From Deltaproteobacteria bacterium (GTDB lineage: Bacteria > Desulfobacterota > Binatia > DP-6): a stretch of 64,000 nucleotides of DNA. A program made the position numbers and the translations under genes. This document shows, one piece after another, positions 26,293 to 35,363 of the stretch (position 1 is its first letter; every line of letters begins with the position of its first letter). The notes beneath the pieces are model-generated. The model had not been told where the DNA came from. It made no database searches and saw only the letters and a program-made list of their open reading frames with translations. The stretch is from positions 101,898-165,897 of the forward strand of contig VBKF01000089.1 in NCBI GenBank assembly GCA_005888095.1, given 5' to 3'.

Positions 26293-28791
26293 ATGGCCAC
26301 GGACGAAGAGGCCCTAGGGGCACCGGAAGACGACGCCTTCCGCGCGGCGTACGAGAGCGAGACCCGCAGGAGCTGTCTGCGTGGCGCGAGCGCGTACTGC
26401 CTGCTCACCGGGCTCGTGATCCTGGCGACGATCCCGCTCGACCACGTCCGCTTCCCCGCGCTCGCCGGCCGGTTGCTCCCCATGCGCTTCGCCGGCGTCG
26501 GCGCGATGGCCGTCATCCTGGCCCTGCTCCGCATCCCGTATGGACGCCGCCAGCCGCGGGCACTCGGCTTGCTGCCGCCGCTCGCGGGCGGCGCGCTGGT
26601 GCAGACGATCGCCTTCGCGAGCGGCGGGCACGCGAGCCCCGTCAACGTCGACACCATCTTCACCATCCTCGGCGTCGCGGTGCTCATCCCGTGGACCCCG
26701 CTCTGGTCCGCGCTCGCCTGTCTCCTCATCGTCGGCGAGTACGTGGCCGCGACGGCCACCGCGGGCACGCTCGGCGAGCCGCCCTTCGGCGACAACCTCC
26801 TGGTCTTCATCGCCGCGAGCAGCCTGGCGATCGTCACCACAGCGGTGCGAGAGCGCTGGCGGCGGCGGGAGTTCGGCCGTCGGTGGATGCTCGCCGCCGC
26901 GGAGCGCAACGCGCGGGCCGCCGCGGAGCGCTATCGGTCGCTGGTCGAGACCGCCGGCAGCGTCATCATCGTCCTCTCCCGCGACGGCCGGATCGGCGAG
27001 TTCAACCGGGAAGCGGTGCGGGTGCTCGGGTTGCCGCCCCGGGAGGCGATCGGGCAGGACTATCTCGGGCTCTGCGTGCCGGCTTCCTGCCGCGGGGCGG
27101 TCGGCGCCGCCATCGCGCGCGCCCGCGGGGGCGAGGCGGTGCAAGGGCTCGAGGCGCGCATGGTGACCCGGGGCGGCGGGGAGCGCGTCTTCGTGTGCCA
27201 GGTGAGTCGGCTCGCCGACGGCGGCGTGATCCTGTGCGGACAGGACATCACCGACCGCAAGAGCGTCGAGGAAGCCTTGCAGGCGAGCGAGGCGCGTCTC
27301 CGAAGCGTGATGACCGGGGCGCCGGTCATCCTCTTCACGCTGGACCACGCCGGCATCTGCACGCTCTCCGAGGGACGGGGGCTTGCGCGCCTCGGCCTCA
27401 AGCCCGGCCAGGTGGTCGGTATGCACTTCTCCGAGGTCCTGGCGGCATACATCAACGACCCCGACCGGTCCGCGGAGTACTTCCGGCGTGCGGTCGCCGG
27501 CGAGCCCGCCACCTGGCTCGGCTCGGCGGGCGATATGATCTTCGAGTGCCGCCTGACCCCCGTCCGCGACGCGGAAGGAAACGTGAGCGGCGTGATCGGC
27601 GTCGCGATCGATGTCACGGAGCGCGAGCGGGCGGAGAACACGCGCCTCGACCTCGAGCGCAAGCTCCTCGAGGCGAAGCGGCTCGAGAGCCTCGGGGTGC
27701 TCGCGGGCGGCGTCGCGCACGACTTCAACAACCTCCTGCTGAGCGTGCTCGGCAACGCCTCCGTGGCGGCGTCGAAGCTGCCCGCGGACTCGCCGGCGTG
27801 CGAGAGTCTCCGGCGGATCGAGGCCGCCGCGCGACGAGGGTCGGACCTCACCAGGCAGATGCTCGCCTATGCCGGCAAGGAACCCGTCTCGCTCCAGCCC
27901 GTGGACGTGAACACCGTCGTCGAGGAGACGATGGACCTCCTGCAGGTGTCGATCCCCGCGTGGGTCCTGATACGGCAGGAGCTCGGCCGAGATCTCCCCG
28001 AGGTGGCGGGTGACCCCAGCCAGATGCGTCAGGTGTTGATGAACCTGCTGATCAATGCCGCCGAGGCGATCGGCGACGCCGACGGCGTCATCACCGTGCG
28101 GACCGCCGCCGTCCAGCTCGACGAGACGGACCTGCAGCAGATGCACCGCGGGTCAGAGGTATCTGCCGGGCCGCACGTCTGCCTGGAGGTCACCGACAGC
28201 GGCGCCGGCATGAACCCGGCCACCGTGTCGAAGATCTTCGACCCCTTCTTCTCGACGAAGTTCACGGGGCGGGGGCTCGGGCTCGCGACCGTGCTCGGCG
28301 TCGTCCGCGGACACCACGGGGGGCTGGCTGTGCAGACAGAGTCCGGGCAAGGCACGACCTTCCGCGTCTTCCTGCCCGCCGGAGCCCGGATGGAGCCCGC
28401 CCGGCCGGCCGAGTCGAGCACGCGAACCGTGCTCGTCGTCGACGATGAGGAGGACGTGCGCGCCGTCACGGCGCACATGCTCGAGCGGCTCGGCTGCAGC
28501 GTGCTCGTCGCCGCCGACGGCCGAGAGGGGGTAGAGGTCTTCCGCGCCAACGCGCCGGTCATCGACGCCGTGCTGATCGATCTCACGCTGCCCCGCCTGA
28601 GCGGCGAGGGCGCGTGCCGCGAGATCCGGACCATCCGGTCCGACGCCCGCGTGATCCTCATGAGCGGCTACAGCGACGAGGACGCGACCGGGCGGCTGAC
28701 CGCGGCGGGGGCCGCGGGCTTCCTCCGGAAGCCTTTCTCCGTGGCCGATCTGCGCTCGACGATGGACCGCGCGCTCGCCATGCATCCCTAG
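26293..28791 (+). CDS. Membrane-bound PAS-PAS hybrid histidine kinase with receiver
   Basis: 832 residues from the ATG at 26293 (GAGG 4 nt upstream); in-frame GTG 26263 and ATG 26269 are alternatives. About six transmembrane helices occupy the first 190 residues, then PAS domain 1 (YRSLVETAGSVIIVLSRDG), PAS domain 2 (LRSVMTGAPVILFTLDHAG), an H-box GGVAHDFNNLL, N-box NLLINAAEAIG, G1 DSGAGM, G2 GRGLGLATVLG, and a C-terminal receiver with DLTLPRLSG. This is a classic hybrid kinase that would pass phosphate His to Asp. It is divergent from the PAS/kinase operon, so cross-talk is possible but unproven. Confidence 0.92.
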   Translation: MATDEEALGAPEDDAFRAAYESETRRSCLRGASAYCLLTGLVILATIPLDHVRFPALAGRLLPMRFAGVGAMAVILALLRIPYGRRQPRALGLLPPLAGGALVQTIAFASGGHASPVNVDTIFTILGVAVLIPWTPLWSALACLLIVGEYVAATATAGTLGEPPFGDNLLVFIAASSLAIVTTAVRERWRRREFGRRWMLAAAERNARAAAERYRSLVETAGSVIIVLSRDGRIGEFNREAVRVLGLPPREAIGQDYLGLCVPASCRGAVGAAIARARGGEAVQGLEARMVTRGGGERVFVCQVSRLADGGVILCGQDITDRKSVEEALQASEARLRSVMTGAPVILFTLDHAGICTLSEGRGLARLGLKPGQVVGMHFSEVLAAYINDPDRSAEYFRRAVAGEPATWLGSAGDMIFECRLTPVRDAEGNVSGVIGVAIDVTERERAENTRLDLERKLLEAKRLESLGVLAGGVAHDFNNLLLSVLGNASVAASKLPADSPACESLRRIEAAARRGSDLTRQMLAYAGKEPVSLQPVDVNTVVEETMDLLQVSIPAWVLIRQELGRDLPEVAGDPSQMRQVLMNLLINAAEAIGDADGVITVRTAAVQLDETDLQQMHRGSEVSAGPHVCLEVTDSGAGMNPATVSKIFDPFFSTKFTGRGLGLATVLGVVRGHHGGLAVQTESGQGTTFRVFLPAGARMEPARPAESSTRTVLVVDDEEDVRAVTAHMLERLGCSVLVAADGREGVEVFRANAPVIDAVLIDLTLPRLSGEGACREIRTIRSDARVILMSGYSDEDATGRLTAAGAAGFLRKPFSVADLRSTMDRALAMHP

Positions 28792-28949
28792 GTACGGCAT
28801 TCGCTGCGGCGTCCCGGCCGCGCGCTCCGCGCGGCACACATGTGTCACGCTCGGCCTGTTGGACGCCACGGCCGGACGAACCCTCAAGCAGGACGCGCGC
28901 CGTCCGGCGGTCCGCCACTTGCACCCTCCCCCCGCCCGGAGGCGTCGCC

Positions 28950-30629
28950 ATGCGGGTGAGTAGGGCAGGAAGCCGATGGGGAACGAGCGCGACCGCGCTC
29001 GTCACGGTCATGGTCGTGGGGCTGGCCCGGAACGCGGCCGCCGGGTGCGGGTGCCAGAAGCCGCCGCCGCCCGTCGCGGAGGTCCGGCCGAACGTCACCT
29101 ACGCCGGGGCGCCGGTGACGCTCTTCGGCGCCTCGCTCGTCGAGGGCGAGGACTACGACGTCACCTTCACATCGAGCGCCACCGGTGACGACACCACGGT
29201 CAGTGCGCGGGTCGTCAACCGCCGCGACCTGGGTGACGGCGTCTTCAAAAACCAGCTGGTCGTGCCCGTTCCCGAGCTGCCGCTCGGTCCGGCCGCCATC
29301 GTCGCCCGGCTGGCCGGTCGGACGTCTCCCGCGATCAATATCCAGGACGCCGACTTCACGGTCGCGCCGGCGCCCGTCGCCGTCCCGTCCCAATACGGTG
29401 AGTGGCGCGTTCCCGGCTACCGCGCGGCCGTCGGCAAGGACGGGGTCGTCTACGTCACCCTCGACCTGACGGGCACCACCGAGCCGCTGGTCTTCGAGGC
29501 CCGGGCGCTCGGCTACCCGCTCCGCTTCACGAACCAGGACATCATCTTCCGCAACGCCCAGGGCTTCCTCATGCAGCTGCTGGTCGGGGTCGACGGGGAG
29601 CCGGTGCCCGGGATGTTCGTCGTGCCGGCGTCGGACCCGAGCTCGTCCGACAGCGACACGCTCCGCTACTCGCGGCACGAGTTCAGCACCTACTTCCTGC
29701 AGCACGCCGAGCGGCAGCCCCACGCCGTCGATCCCACCGACCCGAACTGGCACCTGGACGGCAGCCGTCACGTCGACCACAACCATCTCATCCTCGCCAT
29801 CGCCGGCCAGCTCGGACACCAGCGGCCCGACCCGGGCACCACCCCGGCCTTCGACCTCGGGGTCACGACCTACTCGCTCTTCCATCAGGGGCTGGTGGGG
29901 GTCTCGTCGGTCACCATGAGCGGCCGGGCCTTGACCGACGGGTACGACACCGCGGGAAGCCCTCCGACCCCCGATGGCGACGTGTTCAGCAACGGGATGG
30001 TGAGCGTCCACGACCACGCGAAGATCGAGGGCGACGCCACCGGAGCCGGGTTCGACGTCGCGCGGGACGCGGCGGTGAGCGGCAGCCGGACGATCGGGAC
30101 GCCCCTGTCCTTCATGGAGATCAAGGTGCCGGCGGGCATCCCAGACCTCGGGAAGCTCACCGTTGAGCCGGGCTCGCCGGAGGTTGCGGACCGGGCACCG
30201 CACCGGAGCAAGGGGGGCAAGGGGACGAAACGGAGCGGCGGCCCCAAGGGTCGCCGGCAGCGGACGCTCGTCGGACCGGGGAGCTTCCTCGTTTCGGACC
30301 TGACGATCGCCGGGCGATCCACGCTGTTCGTCGACAACTCTGCCGGACCGGTGACGCTCTACGTGACCGGCCGCGTGACGGTGAAGGGCACCGGACGCAT
30401 CGTGGTGGCGGATCCGAACCCCGAGAAGTTCGCGGTGTACGTCGCCAGCGACCAGCCGGTCACCTTCGGAGGCTCGGCCGCGACGCGCTTCTACGGCGTG
30501 CTCTACGCGCCGCGGTCGACGGTCGACATCATGGGCGGCGGCCAGTGGTACGGAGCGTTCGTCGGCAATGCGTTGCGCGCGGCGGGGCGCTCGAACGTGC
30601 ACTACTACCGGGCACTCAAGGGTCGATGA
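28950..30629 (+). CDS. Exported protein with IPT-like and DUF7305-like domains
   Basis: 559 residues from the ATG at 28950, with GGAGG 7 nt upstream and a signal peptide (SATALVTVMVVGLARNAAA). Residues about 45-125 (NVTYAGAPVTLFGASLVEGE) look like an IPT/TIG beta-sandwich. The C-terminal 180 residues (LTIAGRSTLFVDNSAGPVTL ... ATRFYGVLYAPRSTVDIMG, QWYGAFVGNAL) match the style of the DUF7305 beta-helix-like domain found in PilX-type pilus-associated proteins. A basic linker (KGGKGTKRSGGPKGRRQR) separates the parts. The last 10 codons lie inside a perfect 177-bp tandem duplication. Surface location is well supported; function is not. Confidence 0.78.
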   Translation: MRVSRAGSRWGTSATALVTVMVVGLARNAAAGCGCQKPPPPVAEVRPNVTYAGAPVTLFGASLVEGEDYDVTFTSSATGDDTTVSARVVNRRDLGDGVFKNQLVVPVPELPLGPAAIVARLAGRTSPAINIQDADFTVAPAPVAVPSQYGEWRVPGYRAAVGKDGVVYVTLDLTGTTEPLVFEARALGYPLRFTNQDIIFRNAQGFLMQLLVGVDGEPVPGMFVVPASDPSSSDSDTLRYSRHEFSTYFLQHAERQPHAVDPTDPNWHLDGSRHVDHNHLILAIAGQLGHQRPDPGTTPAFDLGVTTYSLFHQGLVGVSSVTMSGRALTDGYDTAGSPPTPDGDVFSNGMVSVHDHAKIEGDATGAGFDVARDAAVSGSRTIGTPLSFMEIKVPAGIPDLGKLTVEPGSPEVADRAPHRSKGGKGTKRSGGPKGRRQRTLVGPGSFLVSDLTIAGRSTLFVDNSAGPVTLYVTGRVTVKGTGRIVVADPNPEKFAVYVASDQPVTFGGSAATRFYGVLYAPRSTVDIMGGGQWYGAFVGNALRAAGRSNVHYYRALKGR

Positions 30630-30953
30630 GGATGGCGCTGAGGATGGGCCGCTTGACAGGGGCTTCCGCGACCGCCTAGGAAGACGAGCTGGCCGCCCCG
30701 CCCATGGCGCCCCCCGTCCTCTGGCAGTTCAGGTTCTCGCACTTCAACGAGAAGGCGCGCTGGGCGCTCGATTTCACACTACTACCGGGCACTCAAGGGT
30801 CGATGAGGATGGCGCTGAGGATGGGCCGCTTGACAGGGGCTTCCGCGACCGCCTAGGAAGACGAGCTGGCCGCCCCGCCCATGGCGCCCCCCGTCCTCTG
30901 GCAGTTCAGGTTCTCGCACTTCAACGAGAAGGCGCGCTGGGCGCTCGATTTCA
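30600..30953. repeat. Perfect 177-bp tandem direct duplication
   Basis: 30600-30776 and 30777-30953 are identical over all 177 bases. The unit spans the last codons of the exported-protein gene, the intergenic spacer and the first 24 codons of the GST gene. 177 is divisible by three, so frames are kept across the junction. Confidence 0.95.
30704..30856 (+). pseudogene. Truncated duplicate of the GST gene 5' end
   Basis: Starts with the same ATG and 24 codons as the intact GST gene (MAPPVLWQFRFSHFNEKARW), then runs into the second copy of the duplication and stops at TAG after 50 codons. It is a by-product of the 177-bp duplication and cannot make a folded GST. Confidence 0.8.
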
Positions 30954-31636
30954 AGGGCATCCCGCACGTGCGGCGGTCGCTCGTCCCGGGGCTGCACGTG
31001 CCGCGCGTCCTCTGGCTGAGCGGCCAGAAGTCGCTGCCCGTCCTCGAACTCAACGGCGAGACGATCGTCGACTCGACGCGCATCATCGCGACCCTCGAGC
31101 GGGTGAAGCCGGACCCGCCGCTCTACCCGCGTAACGAGCGGGAGCGCGCCCTCGCCCTCGAGGACTTCTTCGACGAGGAGCTCGGCCCTTACATCCGCCG
31201 CGCGCTCTTCCACGAGCTCCTCCCGGACGGTGACTACTGCGCCGCGCTGTTCAGCGAGGGCTCCGGCTCCGCCGCCCGGACGGCCTATCGTGCCGCCTTC
31301 CCGGTGATCCGCGTTCTCATGAAGCTGGACATGAAGATCGATGCCGCGGGCGCGGCCAAGGCGCGGGCCCGCGTGGCCGCCGCCCTCGACCGCCTCGACG
31401 GGGAGCTGCAGCCGAGCGGCTACCTCGTCGGCGAGCGCTTCAGCGTCGCCGATCTCGCTGCCGCCGCGCTCCTCGCGCCGCTCGTCTTTCCGCCCGAGTG
31501 GCCCTACCCCCTGCCCGGTCCGCTGCCGGCGCGGGCCGCGGCGCTGAGCGACGCGTTCGCCGCGCACCCCGGCGTGCGATGGGTCCGCGAGATGTACCGC
31601 CGGCACCGCGGGACGTCGGCGGCGCTCGCCGCATAG
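30881..31636 (+). CDS. Glutathione S-transferase family protein
   Basis: 251 residues. The N-terminal thioredoxin-like domain (FRFSHFNEKARWALDFKGIP) has a Ser in the position where bacterial GSTs bind glutathione, and GETIVDSTRIIATLE supplies the usual ES/DS-type glutathione contact. The C-terminal helical domain contains LVGERFSVADLAAAALLAP, the conserved N-capping box region. It probably conjugates or reduces electrophiles. It is convergent with the LLM oxidoreductase (4 bp apart). Its 5' end is intact in the second copy of the tandem duplication, so expression could start from either copy. Confidence 0.88.
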   Translation: MAPPVLWQFRFSHFNEKARWALDFKGIPHVRRSLVPGLHVPRVLWLSGQKSLPVLELNGETIVDSTRIIATLERVKPDPPLYPRNERERALALEDFFDEELGPYIRRALFHELLPDGDYCAALFSEGSGSAARTAYRAAFPVIRVLMKLDMKIDAAGAAKARARVAAALDRLDGELQPSGYLVGERFSVADLAAAALLAPLVFPPEWPYPLPGPLPARAAALSDAFAAHPGVRWVREMYRRHRGTSAALAA

Positions 31637-31640
31637 CGGA

Positions 31641-32567
31641 TCAGGCTCTCGCGGCCCGGCGCGCGAGCAGCGCGCGGGTGCGGGCGACGGCGCCCTCGTC
31701 GCCGTCGACGCGGAAGGGGATGCCGAGGAAGTCCGTGGCGCCCGCCTCGGCCAGGCGGTCGAGCTCCTCCCCGACCGCGCTCTCGTCGCCCACGATGGCC
31801 ACGTCGTCCGGTCCTGCCGCGCCCTCGAGGTCGAGCATCCGCCGGTAGGAGGGCAGCGCCCCGTAGATCTGGAAGCCGCGGGCCGCCGACGCCCGTGCCG
31901 CGGCGACGTCTCGGGTGACCGCAACCGGGAGCCCGACGACCACACGCGGCGCCGGGCGGCCCGCCGCCGCGGCCGCCTCGCGGATGCGCGGCACCGTGTG
32001 CTCGCGGACCGTGCGCAGGCCGGTCATCCAGGTGATCGTCCCGTCGGCTTCCCGGCCGGCGAGCGCGAGCATCTTCGGGGCGAGCGCGGCGACCAGGATC
32101 GGGCACGGCGTGGCGCCCGGGACGGCGAGCTGCGCGTTCACGCGGTACTCCTCGCCCGCATGGCTGACGCTGCCCGTGCGGATGAGGGGCCCCAGCACCG
32201 CGAGGTACTCCTTCATGTGGCTGTAGGGCTTCGCGAAGGAAAGGCCGAACATTCCCTCGATGACGATCTGATGCGAGAGGCCGATGCCGAGCGTGAACCG
32301 GCCGCGCGCCACCGCCTGCGCCGAGAGCGCCTGCTGCGCCATGGCCAGCGGATGACGCGGGAAGGTCGGCACGACGGCCGTGCCGAGCTCGAGGCGCGTC
32401 GTCTCGCGCGCGCAGAGCGCCGCGGCGAGGATCGCATCCATGCCGAAGATGTTGGCGAACCAGCCGCTCGCAAAGCCTTCGGCCTCCGCCCGCTTCGCCT
32501 GAGCAACGAGGCCGTCGACGTCCGCCGGCGTTCCGCCGATGTCACCGATGCCGATGCCGATCTTCAT
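31641..32567 (-). CDS. LLM-class flavin/F420-dependent oxidoreductase
   Basis: 308 residues from the ATG at 32567. The TIM-barrel pattern (MKIGIGIGDIGGTPADVDGL, GTAVVPTFPRHPLAMAQQAL, GRFTLGIGLSHQIVIEGMFG) is that of luciferase-like monooxygenases of the F420-dependent reductase type. It should use FMN or F420 for oxidation or hydride transfer on an unknown small molecule. It is divergent from the CoA-transferase pair, which hints at a shared catabolic theme. Which cofactor it uses cannot be told from sequence alone. Confidence 0.88.
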   Translation of the reverse strand: MKIGIGIGDIGGTPADVDGLVAQAKRAEAEGFASGWFANIFGMDAILAAALCARETTRLELGTAVVPTFPRHPLAMAQQALSAQAVARGRFTLGIGLSHQIVIEGMFGLSFAKPYSHMKEYLAVLGPLIRTGSVSHAGEEYRVNAQLAVPGATPCPILVAALAPKMLALAGREADGTITWMTGLRTVREHTVPRIREAAAAAGRPAPRVVVGLPVAVTRDVAAARASAARGFQIYGALPSYRRMLDLEGAAGPDDVAIVGDESAVGEELDRLAEAGATDFLGIPFRVDGDEGAVARTRALLARRAARA

Positions 32568-32678
32568 GGTGCGGGTCTTAGCGCACCCGCGCCCTCCGGC
32601 GGAAGGCCCACCACGGCGGCTCGGCGCCGGCCACTCACCTTGACACCCCGCGCGACGCGCGGGTAGCGTCGGGGCCCG

Positions 32679-33911
32679 TTGAGCGACGCCCTCTCCGGCA
32701 TCCGCATCCTCGACCTCACGGCAGAGCCCGGCTTCTTCGCCGGCAAGGTCCTCGGGGACCTCGGCGCGGACGTCGTGAAGGTCGAGCCGCCGGCGGGCGA
32801 TCCGGCGCGCCGGCGGCCGCCCTTCTGGGGCGGGGTCGCCGATCCCGGCCGGTCGCTCCTCTGGCTCGCGCTCAACACGTCGAAGCGCGGCATCACCCTC
32901 GCGCTCGACCGGCCGCGCGGGCGCGAGCTGTTCCTCGCGCTCGCCGAGCAGGCCGACGTCGTCCTCCAGACCGAGCCGGCGGGGAGCCTGGCGGCGCGCG
33001 GCCTCGGCTGGGAGACCCTGCACGCGCGGAACCCCCGTCTGATCCTCTGCTCGATCACGCCGTTCGGGCAGACCGGGCCGCGCGCCGCGTGGCGCGGCTC
33101 GGACCTCACGGTGGTCGCCGCCAGCGGCAACCTCTACGCGACGGGCGATCCCGACCGCCCGCCCGTCCGCTGCTCCCTGCCCGTGTCGCACTACCACGGC
33201 GGCCTCGAGGCCGCGGTCGGCGTCGTCTTCGCCCTCCTCGCCCGCGAGCAGACGGGCGAGGGCCAGCAGGTCGACGTCGCGCTCCAGGCCGCCATGGTCA
33301 TGCCGAGCATCGGCACGGCCGCGATGTTCCGGATGACGGGCCAGCGCGGGGCGCGGGTCGGCGCCTTCATGAGCGCCGGCCGGACCGTCCAGCGCGAGAT
33401 CTGGCCCTGCAAGGACGGCTTCGTGTCCTTCGCGCTGCGCGGCGGACCGGCGCGGGTGCCGGGGCTGATCGCCATGGTGGCGTACATGGACGAGCACGGG
33501 ATGGCGTCGGAGCGCCTGAAGGCGACCGACTGGAAGACCTACAACCACAACCTGCTGACGCAGGCCGAGGTGGACGCGCTCACCCGGGAGTTCGGCGCCT
33601 TCTTCGCCACCAAGACCATGGCGGAGCTCTACCGGGCCGCCTGCGAGCGGAACCTCATGCTCGCCCCGGTCAACACGGCGCGCGAGATCGTGGCCTCCGA
33701 GCAGCTCGCCGCACGCCGCTTCTTCGTCGACGTCGAGCACCCCGGCCGCGGCCACCTGCGCTATCCGGGCGCCTTCGCGATCACGAGCGACGCGAGCGTC
33801 GCGATCCGCAGACCTGCACCCCATCTCGGCGAGCACACGGCCGAGGTCCTCGCCGAGCTCGGGCTCGACGCGCGGGACGTCGAGCGGCTCCGCGCCGGGG
33901 CCATCATATGA
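32679..33911 (+). CDS. CaiB/BaiF family class III CoA-transferase, subunit 1
   Basis: 410 residues, starting at a TTG because no ATG or GTG lies near the conserved N-terminus (IRILDLTAEPGFFAGKVLGD LGADVVKVE). NTSKRGITLALD and TGEGQQVDVAL are family landmarks. Class III enzymes move CoA between acids through aspartyl-CoA. In formyl-CoA transferase the stretch after VxVxx is Q-D-A, the catalytic Asp; here it reads Q-A-A, so the active-site Asp may be missing. It overlaps the next gene by 4 bp (ATGA), suggesting a two-subunit enzyme. Confidence 0.87.
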   Translation: MSDALSGIRILDLTAEPGFFAGKVLGDLGADVVKVEPPAGDPARRRPPFWGGVADPGRSLLWLALNTSKRGITLALDRPRGRELFLALAEQADVVLQTEPAGSLAARGLGWETLHARNPRLILCSITPFGQTGPRAAWRGSDLTVVAASGNLYATGDPDRPPVRCSLPVSHYHGGLEAAVGVVFALLAREQTGEGQQVDVALQAAMVMPSIGTAAMFRMTGQRGARVGAFMSAGRTVQREIWPCKDGFVSFALRGGPARVPGLIAMVAYMDEHGMASERLKATDWKTYNHNLLTQAEVDALTREFGAFFATKTMAELYRAACERNLMLAPVNTAREIVASEQLAARRFFVDVEHPGRGHLRYPGAFAITSDASVAIRRPAPHLGEHTAEVLAELGLDARDVERLRAGAII

Positions 33912-35128
33912 AGCCGCTCTTCAGCGGCACGACGATCGTCGAGTTCGGCGGCGGCGCCGCGGGGCCGATCGCCACGCGCTACTTCGCCGACCACGGCGCG
34001 ACGGTCATCCGCGTCGAGTCGCGGCGCCGCCCGGACTTCCTGCGCATCCTGCGCCTCACGCCGACGACCCCGGGCGGGCTCGACGGCTCGGCGCACTTCG
34101 CCGTGCTCAACGTGAACAAGCTCTCGGTCGCGCTCGACCTCTCGCGGCCCGAGGGGGTCGCGGTCGCGCGCCGGCTGGCGCTCTGGGCCGACGCCGTCGC
34201 CGAGAACTTCGCGCCGGGCGCGATGGCGAAGTGGGGTCTCGACTACACCGCGCTCGTCCGGGAGCGTCCGGACCTGGTGATGATCAGCACGTGCCTCAAC
34301 GGGCAGACGGGCCCCGACCGCCAGTATCCCGGCTTCGGGGGGCAGGGCTCGGCGCTCGCCGGCTTCAACCACCTGACCGGCTGGCCCGATCGCGAGCCCG
34401 TGGGCCCGTTCGGCACCATCACCGACTCGCTGTCACCGCGCTTCGCGGCCCTCCTGCTCGCCGCCGCCCTGCTCGACCGCCGGCGCACCGGCCGGGGGCG
34501 GCACATCGACCTCTCGCAGGTGGAGGCCGGGATCGTCTGCCTCACCGAGTCGATCCTCACCTACACGGCCAACGGGGAGATCCTGACGCGCATGGGCAAC
34601 CGCTCCCGCCACGCGGCGCCGCACGGCGTCTTCCGCTGCGCCGACGAGGACGGACGCGACCGCTGGGTGGCCATCGCGGTGCACGACGACGAGGACTGGC
34701 GGCGGCTCGTGAACGCTCTCGGCCGCCCGGCCTGGGCCGCCCGTCCGGCGCTGGCAACGCTCGCCCGCCGCCAGCAGCACGTCGACGAGATCGAAACGCG
34801 GATCGAGGAATGGACGCGGGAGCAGACGGCGGCGCACGTCGCCGCCCGCCTCCAGGCCGCCGGCGTCGAGGCCGCGCCGGTCGAGGACTTCGGCGACCTC
34901 CACGAGGATCCGCAGCTCGCGCATCGGCGCCATTTCCGGACCGTCGAGCACGCCGTCCTCGGGCGCCATCCGGCCGAGACGCACGCCATCCGCTTCTCCG
35001 CGGCAGAACCGCGCCTCGAGTCGCCCGCGCCGCGGCTCGGCGAGCACACCCGATACGTGCTCCGCGAGCTGCTCGGGATGGATACGGAGGAATTCGACCG
35101 GCTGCACGCGGCCGGGGTGTTCGAGTAG
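33908..35128 (+). CDS. CaiB/BaiF family class III CoA-transferase, subunit 2
   Basis: 406 residues from the ATG at 33908, translationally coupled to the preceding homologue. Landmarks: GGAAGPIATRYFADHGATVI, NVNKLSVALDLSRPEG, and TGRGRHIDLSQVEAGIV. At the place where formyl-CoA transferase has its catalytic Asp this protein reads V-E-A, i.e. Glu. Two adjacent, diverged CaiB-type proteins often form a heteromer, as in the benzylsuccinate CoA-transferase BbsEF. Substrate unknown. Confidence 0.87.
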   Translation: MKPLFSGTTIVEFGGGAAGPIATRYFADHGATVIRVESRRRPDFLRILRLTPTTPGGLDGSAHFAVLNVNKLSVALDLSRPEGVAVARRLALWADAVAENFAPGAMAKWGLDYTALVRERPDLVMISTCLNGQTGPDRQYPGFGGQGSALAGFNHLTGWPDREPVGPFGTITDSLSPRFAALLLAAALLDRRRTGRGRHIDLSQVEAGIVCLTESILTYTANGEILTRMGNRSRHAAPHGVFRCADEDGRDRWVAIAVHDDEDWRRLVNALGRPAWAARPALATLARRQQHVDEIETRIEEWTREQTAAHVAARLQAAGVEAAPVEDFGDLHEDPQLAHRRHFRTVEHAVLGRHPAETHAIRFSAAEPRLESPAPRLGEHTRYVLRELLGMDTEEFDRLHAAGVFE

Positions 35129-35363
35129 CGGGATCCCTCCGCGCAGGCCGCCAGTGCGCGATCGCGTCGGGGCGCAACGCCGCACCGCTGGGCGCCGATG
35201 CACTCCCGCAGAATTGGTCTTGACGGCCTCTCCGGCTGGCGTACCTAGGAATCTAGGACGCTCGCTGAGCCTACGCATCCCGAGAACGTCGGAGAGGAGG
35301 CCGATAGCCGACGGTTCGGTTGCGCGTTCGTCGGACTATCGCGAGACGAACCTGAACCTCTGC

